A DNA stretch of 64,000 nt from Methylonatrum sp040877625 (GTDB taxonomy: Bacteria > Pseudomonadota > Gammaproteobacteria > Nitrococcales > Aquisalimonadaceae), in the NCBI GenBank assembly GCA_040877625.1, contig JBBDNK010000024.1, positions 186,001 to 250,000 of the forward strand. Direction: 5' to 3'. Positions 1 to 8,827 of this stretch are shown piece after piece (position 1 is the stretch's first letter; every line of letters starts with the position of its first letter). Both the position numbers and the translations under genes were made by a program. Under the pieces are notes generated by a model. It made no database searches. It was not told where the DNA came from and was given only the letters and a program-made list of their open reading frames with translations.

Positions 1-1
1 G

Positions 2-3000
2 AAGGTGGAGAACCGCGTCCAGGATGGCCACTACCGCTACTCCATGGCGCACCTGTACATGCAAAGCCGCCTCGGCGTGCTCGGCGAGTTCGCGACGCTG
101 CAAAACGCCTTCCGCTCGCTCACCCCGGCGCAGACCGAGGCCTTCGCGCAGCATCTGGTCGCCGCCGTCTACGCGGGCATGGACTGGACGCTCAAGCGCG
201 ATATCAATGCGCTGCTGTATGAACCTGACCCCACCGCCGAGGCCGTCGAGGCCGTGCTCCTGCGCCTGCACCGATTGCACGCCGCGACCGACCACCCCGC
301 CGTCGCCGCCCAGGCCGCCGACCTGATCGAGGAGATCGGCGAGTGGGCCACCGGCGAACAGCGCCTCCTCCTGGACCCCGACGTCCTGGCGCCGCCGCAG
401 ACGCCGCAGACCGACCCCGGCTACTGGGAGCTCGCGCGGCTGCTGCCCGACTACGCCGTGGAGAAGACCGCCGCCCTGCCCGGCACCGAGCGCCTGGAGA
501 AGCTTCTGGAGTTCACCTACATCCGGTTCCTGGACAAGGCCCCCGGGGTCTTCATCCCGGGCGATCTGGCCACCACCGCCGAGAATACCCTCGCCGCCGG
601 CAACAAGATGGGCACCGACGCCTTCAAGTCCGGCGCCGAGCTGCACGACTACCTGCGCGCCGCCCGCGCGCTCAACAAGATCTGCGGCCAGAAGCGCCTG
701 AACATCCCGATGGACGTGCCCTACAACGCCAAGTCGGTGGCCCGGGCCATCGGCAAGGGCACCTTCGACAAGGACGCCAAGCTCGAGCGCTGCGCCCGCA
801 TCCCCAACTTCGCCGCCCAGATCATGGAGTGCTCCCTGCCGCTGGTGGACGCCTACGGCATGCTGCCCGCCCCTGGCGAGAAGCTCGCCGAGCAGCCGGG
901 CAACCGCACCCACGGGGTCCGGACCACCGGCGTGGGCGATGATCTCCATGCGCATCTGGCCCTGGCCCTGGCCGAGGACGCCCTGCGCACGGACCAGCAC
1001 CTGGGGCCGATCATCACCCGCATCGCCACGGAAACCCAGGGCATGGAGCGCGAGCCCCGGGAGCGGATCCGCCCCCCCAAGGAGATCCGGCAGGAGATCC
1101 GCGCGCCCCGGACCGGCGCACAGCCGCCGCTGTTGTCACTCGGTGTCATCACCAGCCGTATCGGCGACGCCCTGCGCTACTCCCTGAGCTATCCGCCGGA
1201 GCACTTCGGCGACGCGGTGGCGAGCGCCATCACCGCGCTGCGGGAGGCCGGCTGCACGGTGCAGCGCTGGGACTCCGGCGCCGCCAGCGAGACGCTGGTG
1301 TTGCGGGCGCCGCCGCCGGACAAGGCGCTGTTCCAGGTGTGCTTCCACACGGACGCCAGCTACGCCGCCGAGCGCAAGTGCCGGCAACTGCAGCGCCAGG
1401 CCGCACCGCTACAGGCCCGCCATGCCCGCTACCAGGCCCTGCGGCAACAGCCCCCGGCGGAGCCGCTGCCACGGGAGCAGCTCGACGCGCTCAAGCGCGA
1501 TCACGACCGCTACCAGGTCCTGACCACCCAGATCGCGCAGCTGCGCACCGAGGTTCCACCGCCGCCCACCACCTCCGAGGCGCTCACCACTCTGAAGGCG
1601 GCGCACACCCTGGAGGCCAGCCTGCCGCCGGTCCAGGAGTCCCTGGCGGTGCTTGCCCGCCAGTGGACTGAGCACCTGCTGAAACTGGCCCGCGAGGTCG
1701 ACACGCGCATCGCGCCGTTGCTCGTCGCCCTGCCCGGCGTAGCGTGGGTCAACCAGGACGACACACGTTTCCCGAGCCAGGAACAGCATGAAAAGTGGAT
1801 CATGCGCCAGCACGACATCCAGGAGATGCTCACCGGGGCCAATATCACGCCCGAGGCACAACGCCAGGCGCGGCTGTATGCAACGATCAACACCATCGGC
1901 ATCCGCTATCACGCCGTGGTCCCCGAGCACAGCTTCGCCGACGCCACGGAACAGGCCATCACGCGCCTGGTCGGCGCCGGCCAGTGCAAGCTCTACAAGC
2001 TGATCGACCACTTCGCCAACCGGGACGCCCAGTACAAGGGCGTGATCGCCCATTTCGAAGGCCGGGGTGGACTGTGCTTCGAGGTGCAGTTTCACACGCC
2101 AGCCAGCCTCGAACTGGCGCAAAGCCAGGAGCAGATCGCGCTGCTCGAGCAGACCCGGGCGGTGATGCCCGGCCACAAGCTCAGCAAGGCGCTCACCGTC
2201 AGCGAGCAGACCGCCGCGATCACCGAGGAGGTCAAGGCGGCGGAGGCGCACTACCAGCAGCACCTGCAGCGTCTGAAAGCGCTGGCCCGCCGTCTCCCGC
2301 CACTGAACACGGCGGACCTGGGCGGGCTTGTGGACCGGCTGCGGCAGGCCCGCAAGGACAAGCAGGTCGAGCAGCAGACAGCACGGCCGACCGGGGCGAC
2401 GGCCCCCACGGCCACGCCGCCGGCGACCACGGCCAGCCGGTCGGCGCCGTGGCCGCAGCAGCAGCCATCCTCCAGCAGCACGTCATCATCGCCCGGCAGC
2501 CGCCCCACGGCGTCTTCCGCTCCTCCGCTCACCACCAGCAGTCCCTCCACGCCGGCGCCGCGCGTCCGACGGGAGCCGTTCGACTACATCACCGAAAATA
2601 CCATGGGCCTGCCCGTGACCAGACGGCACCACGGCTACCGCATCACCAATGCCGACGGCCACGGCCTGCGCGCCTTCAACGAACCCCGCACGGGCGTGCC
2701 GCTGCACCTGGCCCAGCAGGGCCATCTCTGCGGCCTGCAGACCCTGAACATGCTCAACTGGCTGCTGCTCGCCGGCAGCCGCACGCCGGCCCCGCCGCTG
2801 GACACCCTCTGCGCGGCGCTCACCGACAGCGACGCGCTCAACGCCTTTATCGACGACAGCCTGGTGGACCTGTCCGCCGAGGAACGCGGCGAGCGCCAGG
2901 CCCGCCTCAACTTCGCCGATGCGGTGAGCTTCAACGCCGCCAAGGGCCTCCCGGCACTGCAGTGGAGCGCGGCCCAGCTGAACGCCGCCGAGCGCACCTT

Positions 3001-3784
3001 CGAGCTCCTCGGCGACACCTGCCAGGCCACCCCCGCGCAAATCGACCGCCTGCCGGCGATCGGCATCACCTACCGTCCCCGAAGCGGCTCCAGCGCGGGC
3101 GACCACAGCGTGCTCATCGCCCGCCACGGCAACGGCTTCGCCGCCTTCGACCCCCGGCAGCCCACCCCCATCCACCTCAACGCCACCAGCCTGAGCACGG
3201 CGCTCTACGAATTCGCCGATACCCGCTCGGCCCAGGTGCGGTTCGGTCGCACGCAGGGCCGCTTCTTCGATCTGCTCATACCCGCCGGCGCGCAGGCGCG
3301 CACGCAACCGCCGCCGCCTGTCTCCCGCGCCACGCCAACCGGCACGCCGGGGCAGCCCACGGCGACGGCCTCGTCCGGCTCCACCGCGCTTCCGCCGCGC
3401 ATCCAGGCGCTGCTGCCGATGGTAGCGCGCCTCGACAACCGGGACCCCGAGGTGCTCTCCGCCCGCTTCGACGGCGGGCCCCAGGCGCTGCTGCGCACCC
3501 AGGCGCGCTTCGATGATGCCGATGCCGTCTGCCTGGAGCATGTGGTCCAGTCCACCGGGGCACGGCAACGGGTCATCATCGCCCGCGACCCCACGAGCCT
3601 GCGCTACACGGCTTACAACCCGACAACCGGCGAGCAGCGCCCCGGCCCCGCCGGCATGACCACCCTGGGCGCGGCCCTCCAACGCTATCTGCAGGCCTAC
3701 GGCGCCACGGGCGAGTGCCGGCTGCTTGCGCACCGCGAGAACACGAACTTCACCATCGATTACATGGCCGAGGATGACGAATGA
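2..3784 (+). CDS. Large multidomain effector/toxin-like protein with tandem RelA/SpoT-like folds and a Josephin-like cysteine protease domain (5' end outside window)
   Basis: The frame is open to the left edge, so the start is unknown; the first possible start inside is a GTG at 5, used here for residue numbers (1259 aa). The N-terminal third is helical without recognised motifs. Residues about 376-455 and 626-715 are two copies of one fold, each ending in a strand of the form F-x-V-x-F-H-T (FQVCFHT, FEVQFHT), the signature of RelA/SpoT-like domains in bacterial toxins; copy 2 also keeps the preceding YKGV strand. A Pro/Thr/Ser-rich linker (about 790-855) follows. Residues about 890-1100 resemble a Josephin deubiquitinase: QQGHLCGLQTLN with Cys909, then DHSV with His1034 and AAFDP with Asp1049. 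A last segment (about 1130-1250) echoes the second half of that domain without the His. The base composition is more GC-rich than the neighbours, and the gene faces the housekeeping block head-on. Host-targeted effector or interbacterial toxin is inference; no secretion signal is visible because the N-terminus is missing. Confidence 0.75.
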   Translation, partial: KVENRVQDGHYRYSMAHLYMQSRLGVLGEFATLQNAFRSLTPAQTEAFAQHLVAAVYAGMDWTLKRDINALLYEPDPTAEAVEAVLLRLHRLHAATDHPAVAAQAADLIEEIGEWATGEQRLLLDPDVLAPPQTPQTDPGYWELARLLPDYAVEKTAALPGTERLEKLLEFTYIRFLDKAPGVFIPGDLATTAENTLAAGNKMGTDAFKSGAELHDYLRAARALNKICGQKRLNIPMDVPYNAKSVARAIGKGTFDKDAKLERCARIPNFAAQIMECSLPLVDAYGMLPAPGEKLAEQPGNRTHGVRTTGVGDDLHAHLALALAEDALRTDQHLGPIITRIATETQGMEREPRERIRPPKEIRQEIRAPRTGAQPPLLSLGVITSRIGDALRYSLSYPPEHFGDAVASAITALREAGCTVQRWDSGAASETLVLRAPPPDKALFQVCFHTDASYAAERKCRQLQRQAAPLQARHARYQALRQQPPAEPLPREQLDALKRDHDRYQVLTTQIAQLRTEVPPPPTTSEALTTLKAAHTLEASLPPVQESLAVLARQWTEHLLKLAREVDTRIAPLLVALPGVAWVNQDDTRFPSQEQHEKWIMRQHDIQEMLTGANITPEAQRQARLYATINTIGIRYHAVVPEHSFADATEQAITRLVGAGQCKLYKLIDHFANRDAQYKGVIAHFEGRGGLCFEVQFHTPASLELAQSQEQIALLEQTRAVMPGHKLSKALTVSEQTAAITEEVKAAEAHYQQHLQRLKALARRLPPLNTADLGGLVDRLRQARKDKQVEQQTARPTGATAPTATPPATTASRSAPWPQQQPSSSSTSSSPGSRPTASSAPPLTTSSPSTPAPRVRREPFDYITENTMGLPVTRRHHGYRITNADGHGLRAFNEPRTGVPLHLAQQGHLCGLQTLNMLNWLLLAGSRTPAPPLDTLCAALTDSDALNAFIDDSLVDLSAEERGERQARLNFADAVSFNAAKGLPALQWSAAQLNAAERTFELLGDTCQATPAQIDRLPAIGITYRPRSGSSAGDHSVLIARHGNGFAAFDPRQPTPIHLNATSLSTALYEFADTRSAQVRFGRTQGRFFDLLIPAGAQARTQPPPPVSRATPTGTPGQPTATASSGSTALPPRIQALLPMVARLDNRDPEVLSARFDGGPQALLRTQARFDDADAVCLEHVVQSTGARQRVIIARDPTSLRYTAYNPTTGEQRPGPAGMTTLGAALQRYLQAYGATGECRLLAHRENTNFTIDYMAEDDE

Positions 3785-3800
3785 TGAGTGCGACCCCTTG

Positions 3801-3889
3801 GGAGACACTGATGTATTCCCATGTTGCTCTGGCTTTGCAGCGCGCTCGGATGGCTCCGCGGAGCTCCATGGGAATACATCAGTGTCTCC
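3801..3889. mobile_element. 89-bp MITE-like element with perfect terminal inverted repeats and CTTG target duplication
   Basis: The first 23 bases (3801-3823, beginning GGAGACACTGATGTATTCCC) are the exact reverse complement of the last 23 (3867-3889). Both sides are flanked by CTTG (3797-3800 and 3890-3893), as expected for a 4-bp target duplication. The 43-bp core has no coding capacity and contains the palindrome GCTCCGCGGAGC. The size, perfect inverted repeats and direct repeats fit a miniature inverted-repeat transposable element mobilised in trans; the ends and the 4-bp YTAR-like target recall IS5-family elements. As it sits between convergent genes it could also act as a bidirectional terminator, though no T-run follows either arm. 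Confidence 0.8.
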
Positions 3890-3903
3890 CTTGAGATCCC
3901 ACC

Positions 3904-4548
3904 CTATGGATGAGATACGATCAAACCGTCCAGATCGGCGGTCTGCCTGAGGCGGCGTGCCAACTCCTCCGCTTCCGCACGATCCACGACCGGCCCCACT
4001 CGCAGCCGATAGATGGGATTACCCCCGGCCGTGGCTTCTTCCACAAACGCCGAAAACCCCTGATCGCGCAAACGGTTACGAAGCCCCATGGCATTGTCCT
4101 GGTTACGGAAGCTGCCTACCTGCACGGCAAAGGAGGCCAGTTCCGCACTCGCCGGCGGGCGTGGCTGCGGTTCAGGTTCAGGTTCCGGCTCAGGCTCAGA
4201 TTCGGTAACGGCATCGGCGGGTGGTTCGGGAACCTCATCCGGCTCCGGCACAGGCTCGGGAGATTCCGACGCCGGCTCGGTCGGTTGCGACGTCGGTTCG
4301 GGCGCCGCGGCCGCCGTATCTCTCTCGGGGGCACGGATCGGGATACGTTCCAGCGCCCGGGGCTCAACCTCCCGCGGAGTTGGTGCCGGCTGGCCGGAAA
4401 TCGGTGAATCAGGTCGCGGCGGTATTTCCATGGGCACATCCAGCCCGCCCCGCTCTACCGGCCCTCGCAACAGCATGGGAAGGAAAATGACTCCCAGGGC
4501 GACGATAACGACGGCGCCGATAATCCGCTGCTTGTGCCGCTGCTCCAC
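3904..4548 (-). CDS. dedD: SPOR-domain cell-division protein, DedD type
   Basis: This 214-aa protein has a short cytoplasmic start, one transmembrane helix (about residues 10-27, IIGAVVIVALGVIFLPMLL), a long Pro/Glu/Thr-rich periplasmic linker and a C-terminal SPOR domain (about 140-210, FAVQVGSFRNQ to the RLRVGP strand). DedD proteins bind denuded glycan strands at the division septum. It lies 18 bp after folC in the same direction, the standard folC-dedD order. The linker DNA (about 4170-4290) is a run of near-repeated Glu-Pro codons. In most relatives cvpA and purF come next; here they are replaced by the mobile element and the effector-like gene. Confidence 0.88.
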   Translation of the reverse strand: MEQRHKQRIIGAVVIVALGVIFLPMLLRGPVERGGLDVPMEIPPRPDSPISGQPAPTPREVEPRALERIPIRAPERDTAAAAPEPTSQPTEPASESPEPVPEPDEVPEPPADAVTESEPEPEPEPEPQPRPPASAELASFAVQVGSFRNQDNAMGLRNRLRDQGFSAFVEEATAGGNPIYRLRVGPVVDRAEAEELARRLRQTADLDGLIVSHP

Positions 4549-4566
4549 GCTTGTACTCCTTCTTTG

Positions 4567-5835
4567 TCAGGCCGCGCTGATGGCCGGTCGGTGCCGAAGG
4601 ATGTCCTCGACAGTGCGGAATGAGCCGAATACCACGACCTGATCACCGGGCCGGGTATCCCGCCCGATCCGCGCCAGTAACTCGGCGGCTCCGCCGTGTC
4701 CAAGCACGGCATCCCGGCCAAGAATTTCTTCCAGGGCTTGCGGCGGCCAGGCCGCCTGATCGGCCAGTTGCAGCAGATACCAGCCGTCCATGACACCCTG
4801 CAATGGCGCCAATACCGCCTGCCGATCCTTGCGTCGCAGCAGCGCTACAACGCCGAAGCGACGCCCTGTCACCGGCTCACTGGCCAGGTGGCGCGCCAGT
4901 GCCCGCGCGCTGTCCGCATTGTGAGCCACATCCAGCAGCCATTCTACCGCTCCGGGCAGACGTTGCATGCGCCCGGCGAGCCGGGTGCCCGCAAGCCCCG
5001 TGCGGATGGCATCCGGCGATACGGGCAATCGATGGTTCAGCGCATCCAGTGCTGTCAACACTGCCGCGGCATTGGCGTACTGGACCTCGCCGGCGATCGG
5101 GAGTCGCGGTAGCTCGCGCAGCTGGCGTTCGCCGCGCTGCCAGCACCATGCGCCATTCCCGGCCACATCCCAGGTGTAATCCGTACCCGCCGCCCGTAGC
5201 GGCACACCCAGATGCCGGGCCACTTCCGTGACGCTCGCCGGCATATCCGCGGATGCAAGTACGGCGGGCCGGCCAGAGCGAAAAATTCCCGCCTTCTCCC
5301 GACCGATGGATTCGACGTCCGGGCCGAGCCAATCGGTATGGTCGATTCCGACCGAGGAAATCACGGCAACATCGGCATCCACAAGATTGACCGCGTCCAG
5401 CCTGCCACCCAGACCTACTTCGAGGATCTGCACCTCCACCCCGGCCTCGCGAAACAGCCAGAATGCGGCCAGCGTACCGAACTCGAAATAGCTGAGGGTG
5501 GTTGCCCCACGCGCCGCGTCGACAGCCTCGAACGCACGCAGCAGGGAAGCGTCGTCCACTTCGGCGCCGGACAGGCGGATACGCTCGTTGTAACGCAGCA
5601 GGTGGGGGGAAACGTAGGCGCCGGTGCGGTAACCTGCAGCAAGCAATATGGCCTCGGCGTAGGCAACGCAGGACCCCTTGCCGTTGGTGCCGGCAACGGT
5701 GATGACCGGCATGGCGGGATTCAACAAGCCCAGGGCATCCGCCACGGGACGAATACGCTCCAGCCCCATATCGATGGCGCGCGGGTGAAGCGTTTCCTGC
5801 CAGGCCAGCCACTGATCCAGGGTCGAGAAGCGCAT
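4567..5835 (-). CDS. folC: Bifunctional dihydrofolate synthase / folylpolyglutamate synthase
   Basis: FolC adds glutamate to dihydropteroate and then to folates, using ATP. The 422-aa length is normal. A P-loop of the Mur-ligase type, TVAGTNGKGS, lies at residues 46-55, followed by the FolC motifs YVSPHLLRYNERI and the SSVGIDHTDWLG segment that binds Mg2+ and ATP. The C-terminal half carries the DVAHN motif of the ligase domain. It sits between accD and dedD, all transcribed leftward, as in Pseudomonas and relatives. Confidence 0.95.
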   Translation of the reverse strand: MRFSTLDQWLAWQETLHPRAIDMGLERIRPVADALGLLNPAMPVITVAGTNGKGSCVAYAEAILLAAGYRTGAYVSPHLLRYNERIRLSGAEVDDASLLRAFEAVDAARGATTLSYFEFGTLAAFWLFREAGVEVQILEVGLGGRLDAVNLVDADVAVISSVGIDHTDWLGPDVESIGREKAGIFRSGRPAVLASADMPASVTEVARHLGVPLRAAGTDYTWDVAGNGAWCWQRGERQLRELPRLPIAGEVQYANAAAVLTALDALNHRLPVSPDAIRTGLAGTRLAGRMQRLPGAVEWLLDVAHNADSARALARHLASEPVTGRRFGVVALLRRKDRQAVLAPLQGVMDGWYLLQLADQAAWPPQALEEILGRDAVLGHGGAAELLARIGRDTRPGDQVVVFGSFRTVEDILRHRPAISAA

Positions 5836-5861
5836 AGTCAGCCTGGAATCCGCCGCCGGTA

Positions 5862-6761
5862 TCAGTGCGCCGCTTCCAGGCGCTTGACCGACGGCGATGG
5901 CTGCCCGGTAAACATGGCCAGAACCCGCGCAAGCGTGGCGGCCATCTTGCGGCGATCGACAATCATGTCGATGGCACCATGGTCGAGCAGAAACTCGGCT
6001 CTCTGGAAGCCGGCGGGCAGGGTCTCGCGAACGGTCTGTTCGATGACGCGCGGTCCGGCGAAACCGATCAGCGCACCCGGCTCGGCGACGTTGATGTCTC
6101 CCAGCATGGACAGACTGGCCGATACGCCGCCCATCGTCGGATCGGTCATCACGGAAACGTAGGGAATACCGGCCTCTCGCAGGCGGCCAAGCGCGGCACT
6201 GGTCTTGGCCATCTGCATCAGCGAGAACAGCGCTTCCTGCATACGCGCACCGCCGCTGGCGGAGAAGCAGATCAGTGGGATGCGCTGCTCAAGACAGACA
6301 TTGACGGCGCGCACGAAGCGTTCGCCGACCACGCTGCCCATCGAGCCGCCCATGAAATCGAACTCGAAGGCACAGGCAACGACTTGAATGCCCCGGACGG
6401 TTCCCTGCATGACGACCAGGGCATCGTCCTCGGCGGTATTCTTCTGTGCCTGTATCAGGCGGTCCCGGTATTTCTTGCTGTCCCGGAACTTGAGCACGTC
6501 CACCGGCTTGACCTCGGCGGCGAGTTCGACACCGGAATCACGATCCAGAAATGCCTCGAGCCGGGTCCTGGCGTTGACGCGCATGTGCTGTCCGCACTTG
6601 GGGCAGACTTCCAGATTGCGTTCGACTTCGGGGCGATAGAGAACCGCTGAGCAGCCGGGACATTTCGTCCACAGGCCTTCCGGAACACTGCTGCGATTGC
6701 GAACCTTCTCGGAGGCATCCGTGCGGATCCGGGATGGCATCAATTTCTGAAACCAGCTCAT
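5862..6761 (-). CDS. accD: Acetyl-CoA carboxylase carboxyltransferase beta subunit
   Basis: AccD pairs with AccA to move the carboxyl group from biotin to acetyl-CoA in the first step of fatty-acid synthesis. The 299-aa product starts MSWFQKLMP and has the four-cysteine zinc ribbon typical of bacterial AccD (Cys34, Cys37, Cys53, Cys56). The crotonase-fold region includes the SASGGARMQE motif and the MGGVSAS segment. It lies 12 bp downstream of trpA and 26 bp upstream of folC, probably in one operon. Confidence 0.97.
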   Translation of the reverse strand: MSWFQKLMPSRIRTDASEKVRNRSSVPEGLWTKCPGCSAVLYRPEVERNLEVCPKCGQHMRVNARTRLEAFLDRDSGVELAAEVKPVDVLKFRDSKKYRDRLIQAQKNTAEDDALVVMQGTVRGIQVVACAFEFDFMGGSMGSVVGERFVRAVNVCLEQRIPLICFSASGGARMQEALFSLMQMAKTSAALGRLREAGIPYVSVMTDPTMGGVSASLSMLGDINVAEPGALIGFAGPRVIEQTVRETLPAGFQRAEFLLDHGAIDMIVDRRKMAATLARVLAMFTGQPSPSVKRLEAAH

Positions 6762-6773
6762 GACATGATAATC

Positions 6774-7607
6774 CTATGCTTGGCGGCTGACGGTTTGACC
6801 CGCTTGCGAATCCACGGCGTCGCGCATGGACCGCAACAGCCGGGTGACTTCCCGGAGCACGGCGGTATCGTCTCCGGCATGCTCCTTGATCAGATTGACC
6901 AGGGCACTACCCACCACGACGGCATCGGCAATGGCGCTCATCGCGGCCGCCTTCTCCGGCGTGCTGATACCGAATCCGACCCCCACCGGCAGCCCGGTCA
7001 TGGAGTGGATCGTGTTCACGCGGGCACCGATATCGGCGACATCAAGATTACCGGAACCCGTCACGCCTTTCACCGAAACGTAGTAGACGAAACCACGTGC
7101 GTGATCACAGATGATCCGCATGCGCTTGTCGGTGGTCGTGGGGGCAACCAGGAAGATCGAATCAAGCCCGGCACTCGCCAGCAGGCCACTGAGTTCACCC
7201 ATCTCTTCCGGCGGCTGGTCAACCGTGAGCACGCCATCGACTCCGGCCTCGGCAGCGGCATCAGCGAAGCGCTGGTAACCCATCACTTCGATGGGATTAA
7301 GGTAACCCATGAGCACCACCGGGGTATCGGCATCCCGAGTGCGGAACTCCCGCACCATGTCCAGCACATGCGCAAGTCCGGTGCCGTGGGCCAGGGAACG
7401 TTCATTGGCGAGCTGTATGACGGGGCCGTCGCCGATGGGGTCGGAAAACGGCACCCCCAACTCGATGATGTCGGCACCCGCCTCCACCAGTCCATGCATC
7501 AGCGGCACGGTCAGATGCAGCCCTGGATCACCGGCGGTGATAAAGGGAATCAGCGCCTTGCGGCCATGCTCCCGCAAGCTCTGGAAGCGGGTCTCGATGC
7601 GGCTCAT
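6774..7607 (-). CDS. trpA: Tryptophan synthase alpha subunit
   Basis: TrpA cleaves indole-3-glycerol phosphate to indole and glyceraldehyde 3-phosphate and channels indole to TrpB. The 277-aa protein carries the catalytic Glu49 in IIELGVPFSDP and Asp60 in GDGPVIQ, and the phosphate-binding GFGIS loop near residue 210. Its start codon overlaps the trpB stop (TGA and ATG share bases 7605-7606), implying translational coupling. Confidence 0.97.
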   Translation of the reverse strand: MSRIETRFQSLREHGRKALIPFITAGDPGLHLTVPLMHGLVEAGADIIELGVPFSDPIGDGPVIQLANERSLAHGTGLAHVLDMVREFRTRDADTPVVLMGYLNPIEVMGYQRFADAAAEAGVDGVLTVDQPPEEMGELSGLLASAGLDSIFLVAPTTTDKRMRIICDHARGFVYYVSVKGVTGSGNLDVADIGARVNTIHSMTGLPVGVGFGISTPEKAAAMSAIADAVVVGSALVNLIKEHAGDDTAVLREVTRLLRSMRDAVDSQAGQTVSRQA

Positions 7608-8827
7608 AGTTCGATCCCCTCACGTTCGGCCACGGTCTGGATATCCTTGTCACCACGACCGGAGAGATTGACCACAATGACACGCTCGGGACCGAGCTCC
7701 CTGGCCAGCCTGGCCGCATAAGCCAGCGCATGAGCCGATTCAAGCGCGGGAATGATGCCCTCGGTTCGGGTTATGTCGTGAAAACCTTCCATGGCCTCGT
7801 CGTCGGTGATCGAGGTGTAAACCGCGCGCTTGATGTCCTTCAGCCAGGCATGCTCCGGACCCACGCCGGGGTAGTCCAGTCCGGCGGAAATGGAATGCGT
7901 GCCCAGAATCTGGCCGGACGCGTCTTCCATCAGATAGGTCCGGTTACCATGCAGCACACCCGGCTTGCCCGCGCAGAGCGGTGCCGCGTGCTCGCCACTG
8001 CCGATACCGTGCCCGCCGGCTTCCACACCGTACATCTTCACCTCGGTATCGTTCAGGAACGGGTGAAACAGACCGATCGCATTGGAACCGCCGCCGACGC
8101 ACGCGACCAGCGCGTCGGGAAGCCGACCCTCCTGTTCGATAATCTGCTGCCGCGCCTCGCGGCCTATGATGGCCTGAAAGTCCCGCACCATCGCCGGATA
8201 GGGATGCGGCCCGGCCACCGTACCGATGATGTAGAAGGTGTTGTCGACATTGGTGACCCAGTCACGCATGGCCTCATTGAGAGCGTCCTTCAGCGTGCGT
8301 GTACCGGAGGTCACCGGAACCACCCTGGCGCCCAGCAAGCGCATGCGGAACACATTCGGTGACTGACGCTGAATGTCTTCCGCGCCCATGTACACCACGC
8401 ACTCAAGACCAAGACGCGCCGCCACCGTCGCGGTGGCCACACCGTGCTGGCCGGCTCCGGTTTCCGCGATTATCCGCTGCTTGCCCATGCGCTTGGCCAG
8501 CAGGGCCTGACCAAGAGCGTTGTTGATCTTGTGGGCGCCCGTATGATTGAGGTCCTCGCGCTTGAGATAGATCCGCGCGCCGCCGATCCTGCTGGTCCAA
8601 CGCTCGGCGAAATACAACGGCGACGGCCGCCCCACGTAATGCGTGCAGTCATGATCGAACTCGGCAATGAACCCGGGATCATTCCGGTAGCGCGCATAAG
8701 CCTCCTCGAGTTCCGCCAGCGGCGCCATCAACGTTTCCGGGACGAAACGCCCGCCATACGGGCCGAAATGGCCCTCCGCATCCGGAAACAGGCCGTAGTC
8801 AACGGCATCCCGCACTGCTTCAGACAT
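7604..8827 (-). CDS. trpB: Tryptophan synthase beta subunit
   Basis: TrpB joins indole and serine to tryptophan using pyridoxal phosphate. The 407-aa protein has the PLP lysine in HTGAHKINNALGQ (Lys100) and the phosphate-binding CVGGGSNAIGLF loop. It overlaps trpF by 8 bp upstream and trpA downstream, forming a tight trpFBA unit. The earlier trp genes (trpE, trpG, trpD, trpC) are not in this window. Confidence 0.98.
   Translation of the reverse strand: MSEAVRDAVDYGLFPDAEGHFGPYGGRFVPETLMAPLAELEEAYARYRNDPGFIAEFDHDCTHYVGRPSPLYFAERWTSRIGGARIYLKREDLNHTGAHKINNALGQALLAKRMGKQRIIAETGAGQHGVATATVAARLGLECVVYMGAEDIQRQSPNVFRMRLLGARVVPVTSGTRTLKDALNEAMRDWVTNVDNTFYIIGTVAGPHPYPAMVRDFQAIIGREARQQIIEQEGRLPDALVACVGGGSNAIGLFHPFLNDTEVKMYGVEAGGHGIGSGEHAAPLCAGKPGVLHGNRTYLMEDASGQILGTHSISAGLDYPGVGPEHAWLKDIKRAVYTSITDDEAMEGFHDITRTEGIIPALESAHALAYAARLARELGPERVIVVNLSGRGDKDIQTVAEREGIEL

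Noticed and set aside
1409..3808. Long open frames overlapping the effector gene, such as 1795-3516 (+), 1409-2263 (-) and 2486-3808 (-)
   Set aside because: The very high GC content removes stop codons in other frames; the products are Arg/Pro/Ala/Gly-rich without motifs, while the main frame has recognisable domains.
4170..4290. Short tandem-like repeats (GGTTCAGGTTCC and variants)
   Set aside because: They encode the Glu-Pro-rich linker of the SPOR protein, a normal low-complexity feature of DedD proteins.
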